Below, piece by piece: positions 19,339 to 29,702 of a stretch of DNA of 41,073 bases (position 1 is the stretch's first letter; each line of letters starts with the position of its first letter). This stretch comes from Chthoniobacter flavus (lineage in GTDB: Bacteria > Verrucomicrobiota > Verrucomicrobiia > Chthoniobacterales > Chthoniobacteraceae), in contig CAMARB010000012.1 in the NCBI GenBank assembly GCA_945860355.1, positions 1-41,073 on the forward strand, read 5' to 3'. Made by a program: the position numbers and the translations under genes. The notes beneath the pieces are model-generated. The model was not told the origin of the DNA. It ran no database searches and saw nothing but the letters and a program-made list of their open reading frames with translations.

Positions 19339-20724
19339 TTACTGGCCTTGCCGGCGTTGCACATCCTCGCCCGTGGCGCGGAGCAGCCGAGAGTAGGCCA
19401 CCGAATAATCCCGCAGCGCCTGCACGTAGTTGCCCCGGGTCTGGGTCAGCGCGGTCTGCGCGCTGAGGATGTCCACTTGGATGCCCGTGCCCGCCAGGTA
19501 ACGCTCCCGCGCCAATTGGATCGTGCGCTCTGCGCGCCCGATGTTTTCCTTCTGCGAATCGACCGTCGCCTTCGCGCTGAGAATGTCGGACCAGGCCGTG
19601 CGCACCTGCAGGGAAACCAGCCGGCGTTGCTCCTCCAACTGGGCCTGCCTCAAACCGCGGTTCGCTTGGGCCTCCGCCACGCGGCCCTGGGTGAGGAACC
19701 CGTCAAAAAGCGGCCAAGACATCTGGACCCCGGCGATCGCCCCGTCCAGCGAGTCGCCCGCGTTTCGGGTGCGCATCCGGCTGGTGACGTCGTATCCCGC
19801 GAACGCCTGGACGCCCGGTTTGTTCCCGGCGCGCGCGGTGATGATGTTTTCGTCGCTGAGTTTGACCTGGGTGTTGAGAGACTCCAGCTCGGTGCGGTTT
19901 TTCCAGCCTGCGGCGAGCGCGCCGGGCAGGTCGGCCGGGTATTTGCGGACCTGCAGCGGGGTGTCGAGCCGGAGGGGCAAATCGTTCTTGGCCTCCTTGG
20001 GCACGTTGTATCCGAGCAACTCGACGAGCGCCTGTTTGGCGATGACGTAACTGTTGCGCGCGAGGATGAGCGGCGGCTCGGCGTTGGACAACTCCACCTC
20101 GGCCCGCAGCTGGTCGAACTCGGACACCACACCGGCGGCGAGCCGGGATCGGACGTTGTCGAGCTCCCCCTTGAGCAGATCCACGGAAGCCTGGCGCACC
20201 TCAATCTGGGCCGCAGCCAACTGGACGTCGTCGTACGCCGTGCGGACCTGAAGAAGCACCTGGCCGAGGCTCGTCAGGAAATCCTGCATGGCCTGTTCCC
20301 GGATGAGCTTGGAGACGCGCAAAGCCGAGAGGAGCCGCCCCCCTTGGTAGAGCGACTGGACCACGCGAGCGTCCCCCACCCAGCGCTGGTTGTTCAAGGT
20401 CGGGCCCGTCGCGTTGAACCCGGTGTTCAGCTCCACCAGGGAGTCCTGAGTCACCGAGTAATCCACGCGACCAAGCACCTGCGGCAGAAGAATCGCCCGG
20501 GTCTGAATAGCCACGCCCAGACGCGCTTCCACCGACTTGCGCGCCTGCAAAATGATCCCGTTCTGTTCGGTGGCGATGTTGAGCGCGTCGACCAACGAGA
20601 GAGGCCGCTGAAGGAGGGCCTCAAAGGAGGGGGCGTTTTTTGTCCGGGGAACGCCCGCCGCCGCGGCGCCCAGGGGAGCCAGGAGCAAAGCGAGGGCGGT
20701 CAGCTTGGAAAATGAGGGGTGCAT
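19339..20724 (-). CDS. TolC family outer-membrane efflux protein
   Basis: 461 aa; PLSLVDALNIATEQNGIILQARKSVEA..., two OEP-like repeats, ERYLAGTGIQVDILSAQTALTQTRGNYVQALRDYSVAYSRLLRATG; last gene of the RND operon. Confidence 0.92.
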   Translation of the reverse strand: MHPSFSKLTALALLLAPLGAAAAGVPRTKNAPSFEALLQRPLSLVDALNIATEQNGIILQARKSVEARLGVAIQTRAILLPQVLGRVDYSVTQDSLVELNTGFNATGPTLNNQRWVGDARVVQSLYQGGRLLSALRVSKLIREQAMQDFLTSLGQVLLQVRTAYDDVQLAAAQIEVRQASVDLLKGELDNVRSRLAAGVVSEFDQLRAEVELSNAEPPLILARNSYVIAKQALVELLGYNVPKEAKNDLPLRLDTPLQVRKYPADLPGALAAGWKNRTELESLNTQVKLSDENIITARAGNKPGVQAFAGYDVTSRMRTRNAGDSLDGAIAGVQMSWPLFDGFLTQGRVAEAQANRGLRQAQLEEQRRLVSLQVRTAWSDILSAKATVDSQKENIGRAERTIQLARERYLAGTGIQVDILSAQTALTQTRGNYVQALRDYSVAYSRLLRATGEDVQRRQGQ

Positions 20725-20760
20725 AAGAGAAAAAATCGGGACGGATGCGCGCAGGTTTGC

Positions 20761-23700
20761 TCAAGCGTGCGGCTCGGGAACGGGCACAGCCGGATGCGGC
20801 GGGGCCTGTTTTTTGCCGCCCCATTTCTCGACGAGATAGAAACACGCCGGGATCAGGAAGATGGCTAGCACCGTGGCGCCCAGCATCCCGCCAATGACGG
20901 CGAACCCCATGACCTGCCGCGAGAGCGAGCCGGCGCCCGCCGCTTTTGCCAGAGGCACGCAGCCGAGGATGAACGCGAAGCTCGTCATCAGGATGGGCCG
21001 GAGCCGGAGACGCGCGCCCTCCAAGGCGGCGTCGAGCAGAGGGAGTCCCTGCTCGTAGCCCATCTTGGCGAATTCCACGATGAGAATGGCGTTCTTGGCG
21101 GACAACCCGATGAGCATCACCAAGCCGATCTGTGCGTACACGTTGTTCTCGAACCCGCCCACCCAAAGCCCGGCGAACGCCCCGAACACGGCGATGGGCG
21201 TGCTCAGGAGCACGCTCAAAGGCAGCGACCAGCTCTCGTATTGGGCGGCCAGGATCAGGAACACAAACAGGAGCGAGATCCCGAAGATGACCCCGGGCTG
21301 GACCCCCTGCTGGGCCCGCTTCTCCTGATACGACATGCCCAAATAGTCGTAGCCCATCTCGCGGGGCATGGTTTCAGCAAAAACCTCCTCCAGCGCTTTC
21401 ATGGCCTGGGCCGAGCTGTAGCCCGGCGCGGCGGAACCGTTGATCTGGGCGCAACGGTAGAGGTTGTAACGCATGGTGAACTCCGGGCCCGCCGTGGGCC
21501 GGGTGGCTGTGAGCGCGCTCAGGGGCAGCATGTTGCCCTCCCCGTTTTTCACGAAGAACTGGCCCACATCCTCCGACCGGGTGCGGTATTCGCCCTCGGC
21601 CTGAATGAACACCTGCCATTGCCGGCCAAACCGGTTGAAGTAGTTCACAAAATAGCCGCCCATGTAGGTCTGCAGAGTCTGATAAACCGCCCCGAGATCC
21701 ACCCCCTGCTTGAGCACCTTGTCCCGGTCCACGTCCATCGCCAACTGCGGCACTTTGGGCAGGAACGTCGTATTCACCCCGGCCAACTCCGGGCGTTTCC
21801 GCGCGGCTTCCATGAACCTCTTCACGTTCGCGTCCAGGAACGCCAGGTCCTTGCCCGCGCGGTCCTCCAGCATGAAGGTGAACCCGCCCGAGGCGCCCAC
21901 GCCGGGGATCGCCGGGGGCGAAAAGGCGAAGGCCACGGCCTCGGGAATCCGGGACAGCTGGGCGTTGAGCCGGCGTTTGATTGCCTCGTATTTTTCCTCC
22001 GGCGCGGTGCGTTCGTGCCAGGGTTTGAGGGTGACAAAGAAAAAGCCGTTGTACGTGTTTTGGGTGCCGCTGAGCAGGCTGAACCCCGCCACGGTGGACG
22101 TGTGGGCCACGCCCGGGGTCTGCGCGAGAATAGCCTCCACTTTTTTGCAGACCTCGTCCGTCCGCTGCAGGGAGGCCGCGTCGGGCAGGGACACCCCCAC
22201 ATACAAGTACCCCTGGTCTTCATCCGGGAGAAACCCGGAGGGCACCCGGCTCGCGAACAATCCGGCGAGCACGGCAAACCCGGCCAGCAGGAGGAGGCTC
22301 ACTGCGGTCTTGCGCACGAGGAACCGGCACACGCCCACGTAGCCGTTGGTCGCCACGCCAAAGACCCGGTTAAACCCGTCAAAGAAGCGCTGGAGCAGGC
22401 CCCCGCTTTTTTTCTTGGGCCGCAGAAGCAGGGCGGAGAGCGCCGGGCTCAGCGTCAGGGCGTTGAAGGCGGAGATCACCACGGAGATGGCGATGGTCAC
22501 CGCGAACTGCTGGTAGAGCCGGCCCGTGATTCCCGGGATAAACGCCGTGGGGATGAACACCGCGGAGAGGATCAGCGCGATGGCCACGACGGGGCCGGAC
22601 ACCTCCTGCATGGCCTTGAGTGTGGCGTCCCTGGGCGAGAGCCCCTTCTCGATGTGATGCTCGACAGCCTCCACCACGACAATGGCGTCGTCGACAACCA
22701 GACCGATGGCGAGCACCAGGCCGAAGAGGGAGAGGGTGTTGATGCTGAACCCAAAGAGCGGAAACAGGGCGAATGTGCCGATGAGCGACACCGGCACGGC
22801 CAGCAGCGGGATCAGGGTCGCCCTCCAGCCTTGGAGGAAGACAAACACCACGATGAGCACCAACACGACGGCCTCAAGCAGGGTGTGCAGGATTTCTTTG
22901 ACCCCCTCGGTCACGGCTAGGGTGGTGTCCAGCGCGACCACGTAATCCAGGTCTGCCGGGAACCGCCCCTTGAGTTCCTCCATGAGGCGTTTGGCGCCGT
23001 CGGCGGCCGCAATCGCGTTGGAGCCGGGCATTTGATAGATGGCGACCAGCGCTGCGGGTTTGCCGTCCAGGCGCCCCTTGATGTTGTAGGTCTGCGAGCC
23101 GAGCTCGATGCGGGCCACGTCCTTGAGCCGCACCAGGGAGCCGTCCGCGTTGGCGCGCACCACCACCTCGGCGAACTCCTCCTCCGTCTGGAGACGGCCC
23201 GGGGCGCGCACGGCGTAGGTGAACTCCTGGCCTTTGGGCACGGGCTCCGCGCCCACCTGCCCGGCCGGGTTCACGTTGTTCTGTTTCTGCACCGCTTGGA
23301 CGATCTCCGGAATGGTGATCTGGAGTTTGGCGAGCTGATCGGGCTTCACCCAGAACCGCATGGCGTACTGGCCGGCGCCGAACACCGTGACGCTGGCGAT
23401 GCCCGGGACGCGGGTGAGCTGGTCGTTGATGTTGATGAAGCAATAGTTCGCCAGGAAGGTGCTGTCGTAGGTGCCTTGGGGCGAGTAGAGCGCAAAAAGC
23501 ATCAGCGGCGCGGAGGTGGACTTCTGCACGGTGACCCCGGCCTTGGTCACGTCGGCGGGCAGCTGCGAGTTGGCCTGCGAGGCCCGCATCTGGGAAAGGA
23601 TCTGGTCGGTGTTGGCGTCGGTCTTGATGTCGAAGTTGACCGTCAGCGTCATCGCCCCGTTGTTGGCGTTGACGGAGTACATGTAGTTCATGTTGTCCAC

Positions 23701-23913
23701 GCCGCTCATCTGCTGCTCGATGGGCGTGGCCACCGCCTGCTCAATGGTCTGCGCGTCCGCCCCCGTGTAGGTGGCGCGCACCTGCACCTCCGGCGGCACG
23801 ATGTTGGGGAACTGCGCCGTCGGCAGCCCCAGCATGGAAACCAGGCCGATGATCACCAGGATCAGCGACATGACGATGGCGACAATCGGACGCCTCACAA
23901 AAAAACTGCCCAT
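20761..23913 (-). CDS. RND efflux pump inner-membrane transporter, HAE1/AcrB family
   Basis: 1050 aa; FFVRRPIVAIVMSLILVIIGLVSMLGLPTAQFPNIVPPEVQVRATYTGADAQTIEQAVATPIEQQMSGVDNMNYM; GLVVDDAIVVVEAVEHHIEKG; GLSAKNAILIVEFAK. Confidence 0.97.
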   Translation of the reverse strand: MGSFFVRRPIVAIVMSLILVIIGLVSMLGLPTAQFPNIVPPEVQVRATYTGADAQTIEQAVATPIEQQMSGVDNMNYMYSVNANNGAMTLTVNFDIKTDANTDQILSQMRASQANSQLPADVTKAGVTVQKSTSAPLMLFALYSPQGTYDSTFLANYCFININDQLTRVPGIASVTVFGAGQYAMRFWVKPDQLAKLQITIPEIVQAVQKQNNVNPAGQVGAEPVPKGQEFTYAVRAPGRLQTEEEFAEVVVRANADGSLVRLKDVARIELGSQTYNIKGRLDGKPAALVAIYQMPGSNAIAAADGAKRLMEELKGRFPADLDYVVALDTTLAVTEGVKEILHTLLEAVVLVLIVVFVFLQGWRATLIPLLAVPVSLIGTFALFPLFGFSINTLSLFGLVLAIGLVVDDAIVVVEAVEHHIEKGLSPRDATLKAMQEVSGPVVAIALILSAVFIPTAFIPGITGRLYQQFAVTIAISVVISAFNALTLSPALSALLLRPKKKSGGLLQRFFDGFNRVFGVATNGYVGVCRFLVRKTAVSLLLLAGFAVLAGLFASRVPSGFLPDEDQGYLYVGVSLPDAASLQRTDEVCKKVEAILAQTPGVAHTSTVAGFSLLSGTQNTYNGFFFVTLKPWHERTAPEEKYEAIKRRLNAQLSRIPEAVAFAFSPPAIPGVGASGGFTFMLEDRAGKDLAFLDANVKRFMEAARKRPELAGVNTTFLPKVPQLAMDVDRDKVLKQGVDLGAVYQTLQTYMGGYFVNYFNRFGRQWQVFIQAEGEYRTRSEDVGQFFVKNGEGNMLPLSALTATRPTAGPEFTMRYNLYRCAQINGSAAPGYSSAQAMKALEEVFAETMPREMGYDYLGMSYQEKRAQQGVQPGVIFGISLLFVFLILAAQYESWSLPLSVLLSTPIAVFGAFAGLWVGGFENNVYAQIGLVMLIGLSAKNAILIVEFAKMGYEQGLPLLDAALEGARLRLRPILMTSFAFILGCVPLAKAAGAGSLSRQVMGFAVIGGMLGATVLAIFLIPACFYLVEKWGGKKQAPPHPAVPVPEPHA

Positions 23914-23919
23914 GGCGCG

Positions 23920-25107
23920 TTATTTCGCCTCCGGTTGGGGTTGTGCCTGCGCCCCCCAGGGCTTGGCGCTCACCGGCATCCCGGGGCGCACCTTCTGGAC
24001 GCCCTCCACCACCACATCCTCCCCGGGCTTGAGCCCCTCGGTGATGATCCACTGGGTCCCCACCCTGTCCCCCACTTTCACCGGCCGCACCTCCGCTTTC
24101 CCGTCCGCGCCCACCACGGCGATCTGGTAATTGCCCTGCAACTCCATCACCGCCCGTTGCGGCACCGCCAGCGCCGCCTCCTCCTTGCGGACCATCCCGC
24201 GGATCCGCGCGAAGAATCCCGGGCGCAAAACACCGCCGGGATTGGGGAAAAGCGCCTCCAAGCGCAGGGTGCCCGTCTTGGAGTCAATCTGCCGGTCGGC
24301 GGCGGAGAACGCGCCTTTCTGTGGAAACACACTGCCGTCGGCGAGGATCAGCTCAAGGTTGGCCTGGGGGTTCGCTTCGGACTGCGCCGCGGCCGCCTTG
24401 AGGCGCTCGGCGATGCGGTAATACTCCTGTTCGCTGATCTGGAACTTGGCCTTGATCGGATCCACCGTGGAAATCGTGGTGAGATCCCCTGAGGTGGGGC
24501 CCACCAGGTCGCCAATGCCGGGGTTGGCGAAACCCACAATGCCATCAACGGGCGCGGTCATCTTGGTGAAGCCCAGGTTGATTTCCGCCGCCTGCACCGC
24601 CGCCTGCGCCGCCGCCACACTGGCCTTGGCGGCTGCGTTGTTCTGAACCGCCGCGTCCCGGTCCGCCGCGCTGCCGGCTTTGGATGCGAAAAGTTGATTC
24701 TGGCGGCCCTCATCGAGCTCCGCCTTGGTTTGGCTGGCCTGCGCCTTGGCCAAATCCGCCCGGGCCTGGGCCAGGGACGCCTCAAAAGGGCGCGCATCGA
24801 TGGCAAAGAGCAGGTCGCCGGATTTAACCTCCCGCCCGGGCTGATAGTCCTTGCTGATGAGGTAACCCTGGACCCGCGCCCGCACCGCCACGTTGGCCGA
24901 TCCGTCGAGAGTCCCGATCCACTCCTTGTGGATCGGCAAAACCTGCGGTTGAACCTTCGTCACGAGCACTTCAGGGGGGGCGCCCACTCCCGCAGCGGGT
25001 TTGGGCGGATTGCAGCCCCCCAACACCAGAAGGCTCACCCCGCCGAGGATTCCCGCCCAAATCGGGCGCTGAGAACCGGGCGACGAAAAAAAGAGGAGTC
25101 TTTTCAT
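23920..25107 (-). CDS. RND efflux periplasmic adaptor (MFP) subunit, lipoprotein
   Basis: ORF 23920-25227; likely start MKRLLFFSSPGSQRP at 25107 followed by lipobox-like LLVLGGCN; GYLISKDYQPGREVKSGDLLFAIDARPFEASLAQARADLAKAQAS...; stop lies 6 bp before the RND gene start. Confidence 0.93.
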   Translation of the reverse strand: MKRLLFFSSPGSQRPIWAGILGGVSLLVLGGCNPPKPAAGVGAPPEVLVTKVQPQVLPIHKEWIGTLDGSANVAVRARVQGYLISKDYQPGREVKSGDLLFAIDARPFEASLAQARADLAKAQASQTKAELDEGRQNQLFASKAGSAADRDAAVQNNAAAKASVAAAQAAVQAAEINLGFTKMTAPVDGIVGFANPGIGDLVGPTSGDLTTISTVDPIKAKFQISEQEYYRIAERLKAAAAQSEANPQANLELILADGSVFPQKGAFSAADRQIDSKTGTLRLEALFPNPGGVLRPGFFARIRGMVRKEEAALAVPQRAVMELQGNYQIAVVGADGKAEVRPVKVGDRVGTQWIITEGLKPGEDVVVEGVQKVRPGMPVSAKPWGAQAQPQPEAK

Positions 25108-25464
25108 AGAAAATCGAGAGCTCACACCCGTTGACCCGCCTGCGGATCCGCCTGGGAGCAGGGCGACTTCTACCCGGAACCCCCAAGCAAACAGGAGACA
25201 AAAATCAGGGCGCCACCTGATTTTCACCGCGTTTTGAGAGCAATCGGGGGTTCAAGCCGAACTCCGAAGTTTCAGAGAGAGATGATCTTCCCGCGGAGGC
25301 TCGGGGATCGCGGAGGGATTTTTGGAAATTGCCGCACCCAAAGGCCTTGCACTTTCGCCCCTTCAGTCATTCCGCTGGACCTTCCGTTTTCAGGTTCAAG
25401 CCGCATAGCCACGCACGGAGCCCGGGGCGGCGCGCTTCCCGGACCGTTTTTTGACTCCGCGCGT

Positions 25465-26943
25465 TTACCGCATTTCAGAGGGCAGGGAGAGCAGGGCCTC
25501 CGTGAACACCTCGTTCATCTTTGCGGCCTCGGCGGTGAGTTTCTTGCATTCAGAAACATTGCCCGTAAACCCCGAGTAAATGCCCAGATGCCATTTGCGG
25601 TGGGCGGAGAGAAGGGGCGGGAGGTCCTCGGGAATGAAGGATTGAGCCATCGCAAAGATGGTTTCAGGAGCCACGTTGACCCAAGCCACGGGCGTCGGCT
25701 CCGGCTTGGTTTTGATCTGGAGACCTTGCTCGTTGCATTTGGCCACCCCGCCCTCCAGCGGCGCGCCTTTTTTGAGTTTCACGGGGTCCGCGTAACCCTT
25801 GGCCGTGAGATCCTCGATGAGGTTGCTCTTAAAAGTGTCCAACCACTGGGTGCGCGCCAGGAAAACATCCTGCTGTTCCCGGGCTGTCTCGGTGCGCAAC
25901 TCCAGCGATTTCATGAGCTCGAAGGCCTCCCGGAAACGCAATTGCGCGAGCAACTCCCCGCGCTTTGCCAACGCAGCCGGCAATGCCTCCGCGTCAAACG
26001 CCTCGTTCTCCGTTGCCTCCCTGGCTTTCAACTCCAACGCCAGGGTGGCTTCCCCTCCTACCTTGATGATCTGCTCCTTCAGCGCAGCCGTTTGTTTGCC
26101 CAAAACCCGCATCTTCGGAAGCGCGGCGACGGCATACTCCACAGCCGCTTTTTTTTCCTCGGGCTCGCTCGCCGCCTCGATCTTCGCACTGGCCCGTTTG
26201 TACTCCTCCAGGCCCGACTCAAACTGACCCGCCATCTGCCGGAGTTTTTTGAGCTGTTCCTCCGACCCCAGCCATTGTTTGGGGGCGTTCACCCTGGAAT
26301 CGGCAAATTCGAGCAGCAGCGCGGTGGATTCCTCGTATTTCCCCAGATTCCAGTTCTTGGCCCCGTAAAGGAAGAGCGCGATGGCCTCGTAGCTTTCCTT
26401 GTCGTAGTCCTTGGACACCTCGGGGGAGACCAATCCGTCGCCAGCCACCGTTTCGGACAGCATGACGAAAAACTTCGAGAGCCGTCCTTCGCTGGGCACG
26501 GACTCGTTGCCTTTCCACGGATGCTCAGAAAGCCCTTTCATCAAGGTCGTGGCCTCGGCGTCTTTGCCCGCCAAAACCAGCGCCAAGGCCTCCTGCACGG
26601 TGAGCCAGCTGCGGTAAGGCTCACCGGACTGCTTCTGCCGCCGCAATCTTCCGAAACGGTCGGCGGCGTCGGCAAATTTCCCGGCCAGAAGCAGATCGGT
26701 GGCCACCCCGTGGCGCACGCCAATCTCCCTCAGACTCAGCTGTTCCTCCGGCGCCACGGGCGGTACAAACTTCATGGGCTTGGGTTTACCGCACCCGGCC
26801 AACCCACAGATCAACGCGACTCCCGCCAAGCCCGCCGCCATTGGGACAAAAGCGCGAGGAATTCGAAAAATCGGCCGGTGGGGGAAAAGGGTGAAACTCA
26901 ACATAGTAAACGGGGCGAAAGCGGTGGAGGTAGCCAGTACCAC
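25465..26943 (-). CDS. Lipoprotein-like hypothetical protein
   Basis: 492 aa ORF; lipobox-like ALICGLAGCGKPKPMK; otherwise helix-rich with no recognised domain. Confidence 0.6.
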   Translation of the reverse strand: MVLATSTAFAPFTMLSFTLFPHRPIFRIPRAFVPMAAGLAGVALICGLAGCGKPKPMKFVPPVAPEEQLSLREIGVRHGVATDLLLAGKFADAADRFGRLRRQKQSGEPYRSWLTVQEALALVLAGKDAEATTLMKGLSEHPWKGNESVPSEGRLSKFFVMLSETVAGDGLVSPEVSKDYDKESYEAIALFLYGAKNWNLGKYEESTALLLEFADSRVNAPKQWLGSEEQLKKLRQMAGQFESGLEEYKRASAKIEAASEPEEKKAAVEYAVAALPKMRVLGKQTAALKEQIIKVGGEATLALELKAREATENEAFDAEALPAALAKRGELLAQLRFREAFELMKSLELRTETAREQQDVFLARTQWLDTFKSNLIEDLTAKGYADPVKLKKGAPLEGGVAKCNEQGLQIKTKPEPTPVAWVNVAPETIFAMAQSFIPEDLPPLLSAHRKWHLGIYSGFTGNVSECKKLTAEAAKMNEVFTEALLSLPSEMR

Positions 26944-27003
26944 ACCCGGCGCTCTGCATTAGATCGACGGGAAGAGAGGGTCAACCCTCGAAGCGCCCCT
27001 TCC

Positions 27004-27158
27004 CGGGGCTCAAGCATCTAAAACTCAGCTTCGTGGGGGGAGCGGACGCACGGCTCACGCATCTAAAAAAGATGAAAGAAGAGCTCACGCGGATGCCGAA
27101 GGCATCGGAGCGAGCCCCGCGGCGGATTCCTCGCGCTTTTTTAGATACGGGAGCCCTG
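27004..27158. mobile_element. MITE-like element, copy 2 (short, inverted relative to copy 1)
   Basis: CGGGGCTCAAGCATCTAAAA (27004-27023) and inverted TTTTAGATACGGGAGCCCTG (27139-27158), an extra internal CGGCTCACGCATCTAAAA (27051-27068); flanking CGCCCCTTCC (26994-27003) / CGCCCCTTAC (27159-27168). Its 47-bp left end matches the reverse complement of the copy 1 right end at 39/47. Confidence 0.65.
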
Positions 27159-27310
27159 CGCCCCTTACGCCACTCGTTTGCTCCCTCCTCCCTTGGGGAC
27201 AGACCCTAATGCCGCGATGGCGGCGATGCATCGGGTGTGGCGAAGCCTGCCCGGCACCGTTTCGCGCCCCCCCAACGCCACGCCGACTCAGCTCAAGGAA
27301 TGAGCCGCGC

Positions 27311-28651
27311 TCAGGGAACCCGGGATGCGGGCTTGGGCGCAAATCTCGGGGACTGAGCGGCGGTGAGCACGAGGCCGGTGAAAATCCCCAAACCGCTCAA
27401 TTGGTAGATCTGATCACCAAACCAATTGGCACTGCCCGGCCAGGGGTAGACCAAAAAGCGGGTCAGGCTCAGGAAGAATCCCCAATAGACCATCCGATGG
27501 GCCCAGAGCTGGAGACCCCAAGGAGTCACCCCGGGCAGGGAAGGATGCGCGAACCTTGGCACCAGACGCATCAAGGCCGGCTTGAGCCGATCGTTGACGG
27601 GATTCTCGACCCAGCGGCGCATGAGCCAGGCGAGCAGAAACACCGGCAACACGCTGACGAGAAAAACGAGAACTGGCCCCGCCGCAGGGACTTTGAGGGC
27701 CGCGACGAGGGAAACAGGCCAGCCAAACAAATAGATTCCGTACGAAACATCCCCGCTCTTGCGCATGGGCCAAGCCAGCCAGGCCCAGCGGCCGAGCCAA
27801 ACCGTGAGCGCCGGTCCGCAGAATGCGAACGCCGCCACCTGCAAATCAAACCAAGCGGCCCCGAGCAGCAAAGTCATCGCCAAGGCGAGGATGGGTCCCG
27901 AGAAGGGCCATTTTTTGTGGATCGGATAAAACGCCACCCCGCCGCAGAAATAAGGCAGGGTTTTATCGAGCATGATGAAAGGAAGCGGCAATCCGGCCGC
28001 CGGAAAACTCCCCTGGGCCGTGGTCCAACCCCAGGAAGGAGCGAGCAACGAAACCACCCCGATCACACCGGCCGCAACGGCCACTTTGCTGGAGTTGCGC
28101 AGGAGCATCTGGAGCGCGAGCAGAAACAAATAACACACCAGCTCATAAGGGATGGACCAGAGCGAGCCGTTGATAAACCCGGCCAATTCCGGAAATCGGG
28201 AGGCATTTGGGGGAAGCGAACTAGCATCCCCCAAACCGACAATGGACCAGTAGATGGACAGCCAAGTGTTCTTGGAGAAGAGCAGCTCGGGCACGCTCAA
28301 GCCACTGAGCCACGGCCCAAGCAGCAAAACCGTCACGATCACCGCAAAACAAAATCCGGGAAGAATCCGCAGGAGCCGGTGCACCAAAAAACGCAACGGA
28401 TCACTTTTGGGGTGGTCGAGGCTGCGGCTGAGCAAAAAGCCGCTGAGAATAAAAAAGATCCGCACCGCATAGTTCCCGAAACTATTGCCCTCGCCCAAGA
28501 AGGCAGCGAGTGGATCCATGGCGTTGCCGCCCGCGGCAATCGGGTAGCAATGCGAGAAAACGACCGCCCACGCCGCGAGCCAACGCACCCCGTCCAATCC
28601 GGGAAACCCGTCGTGAGGAGGATCAATGAGAGGAGAAAGCTTGTTGGCCAT
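27311..28651 (-). CDS. Acyltransferase family 3 (OafA/YrhL-like) membrane protein
   Basis: 446 aa; GLDGVRWLAAWAVVFSHCYPI, YAVRIFFILSGFLLSRSL, FINGSLWSIPYELVCYLFL, many TM segments, WVENPVND. Confidence 0.92.
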   Translation of the reverse strand: MANKLSPLIDPPHDGFPGLDGVRWLAAWAVVFSHCYPIAAGGNAMDPLAAFLGEGNSFGNYAVRIFFILSGFLLSRSLDHPKSDPLRFLVHRLLRILPGFCFAVIVTVLLLGPWLSGLSVPELLFSKNTWLSIYWSIVGLGDASSLPPNASRFPELAGFINGSLWSIPYELVCYLFLLALQMLLRNSSKVAVAAGVIGVVSLLAPSWGWTTAQGSFPAAGLPLPFIMLDKTLPYFCGGVAFYPIHKKWPFSGPILALAMTLLLGAAWFDLQVAAFAFCGPALTVWLGRWAWLAWPMRKSGDVSYGIYLFGWPVSLVAALKVPAAGPVLVFLVSVLPVFLLAWLMRRWVENPVNDRLKPALMRLVPRFAHPSLPGVTPWGLQLWAHRMVYWGFFLSLTRFLVYPWPGSANWFGDQIYQLSGLGIFTGLVLTAAQSPRFAPKPASRVP

Positions 28652-28828
28652 TTTTGCTGCTCCGGCACGCGCGCCAGACGCGCTTGGGAGTGATGGGAGT
28701 GATGGGAGAAACGTTGGGGAAAATCATGGCATTCTCAGGAATGCAAGCCCGCCTCCTCACGCCACCACAGAGCGGCAACGGCGGCATTGGGGAAAAATGT
28801 GCACGCATCCCAGCCCTCGTCACCCCGT

Positions 28829-29608
28829 TTAAATTTGGATCTTGAGGCCGTCGTACGCGATCTGCACGCCTTCGGGCAGCTGGCTCTGGGTCTCGGCGTG
28901 GGCCAGATCATGGCAGAGATGAGTGAACCACGCCTGCCCGGGTTGAAGGCGGCCGATGATTTCCAGCGCCTCACTTACGTTCATGTGGGTTGGATGCGGC
29001 TGATACCGCAGCGCATCCACAATCAGGTGGCGAACCCCGGCGATCTGGTCCCAGCACCCTTCCGGGATGGTTTTGCAGTCGCTAAAATACGCCACCAGGC
29101 GTTCGCCGTTCCGGCTCAGGAGATACCCAAACACGTGGGCGCGCCCGTGGGGGACGGTAAAAGGGGTGATCTCTGTTTCGCCGAGTTGAAAAGACCCGCT
29201 GATGATCCGGGGATCCGGTCGCAGATACCCCGGGAAATGGTTCTTCCCGTTGAACGCAAACTGAAAAGCCCGCTGGAGATCGTCCATGGTTTCCCGGGAC
29301 GCGTAAACGGGCAGCTTGCCGTCGCGGGGGCAGAACGACCGCAAATCGTCGAACCCCATCATGTGATCGGAGTGGGAGTGCGTGTAAACCACGGCATCGA
29401 CGCGCCGGACGTTTTCCCGCAGGCATTGGCCGCGAAAATCCGGGCCGGTGTCGATCACCCAGGCGCACTCGGGGCTCTCAATGTAAAGCGAGGCGCGGGA
29501 GCGTTTGTCGCGGGGATCCTCCGAAAGGCAGACGGCGCATTCGCAACCGATCATCGGCACCCCTTGGGAGGTGCCTGTCCCCAAAAACGTCATCGTCAAT
29601 TCGCCCAT
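28829..29608 (-). CDS. MBL-fold metallohydrolase (PhnP-like)
   Basis: 259 aa; MTFLGTGTSQGVPMIGCECAVCLSEDPRDKRSRAS...WVIDTGPDFRGQ...DAVVYTHSHSDHMMGFDDLR. Confidence 0.92.
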   Translation of the reverse strand: MGELTMTFLGTGTSQGVPMIGCECAVCLSEDPRDKRSRASLYIESPECAWVIDTGPDFRGQCLRENVRRVDAVVYTHSHSDHMMGFDDLRSFCPRDGKLPVYASRETMDDLQRAFQFAFNGKNHFPGYLRPDPRIISGSFQLGETEITPFTVPHGRAHVFGYLLSRNGERLVAYFSDCKTIPEGCWDQIAGVRHLIVDALRYQPHPTHMNVSEALEIIGRLQPGQAWFTHLCHDLAHAETQSQLPEGVQIAYDGLKIQI

Positions 29609-29702
29609 GCTGCGCTCACCCTAGCAAAGGGTTTGCGCCTTTCCAGTCCGGGAACGGCCGCTTCCCCAAGAAGGAGGCCCGGGATGTGCTCTTTTTTGGC
29701 CC

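Noticed and set aside
21241-22920. 559-aa plus-strand ORF opposite the RND transporter
   Set aside because: His/Gly/Arg-rich antisense ORF over a strongly supported AcrB-family gene.
27209-28693. 494-aa plus-strand ORF opposite the acyltransferase
   Set aside because: Arg/Glu/Pro-rich antisense of TM-rich acyltransferase codons.
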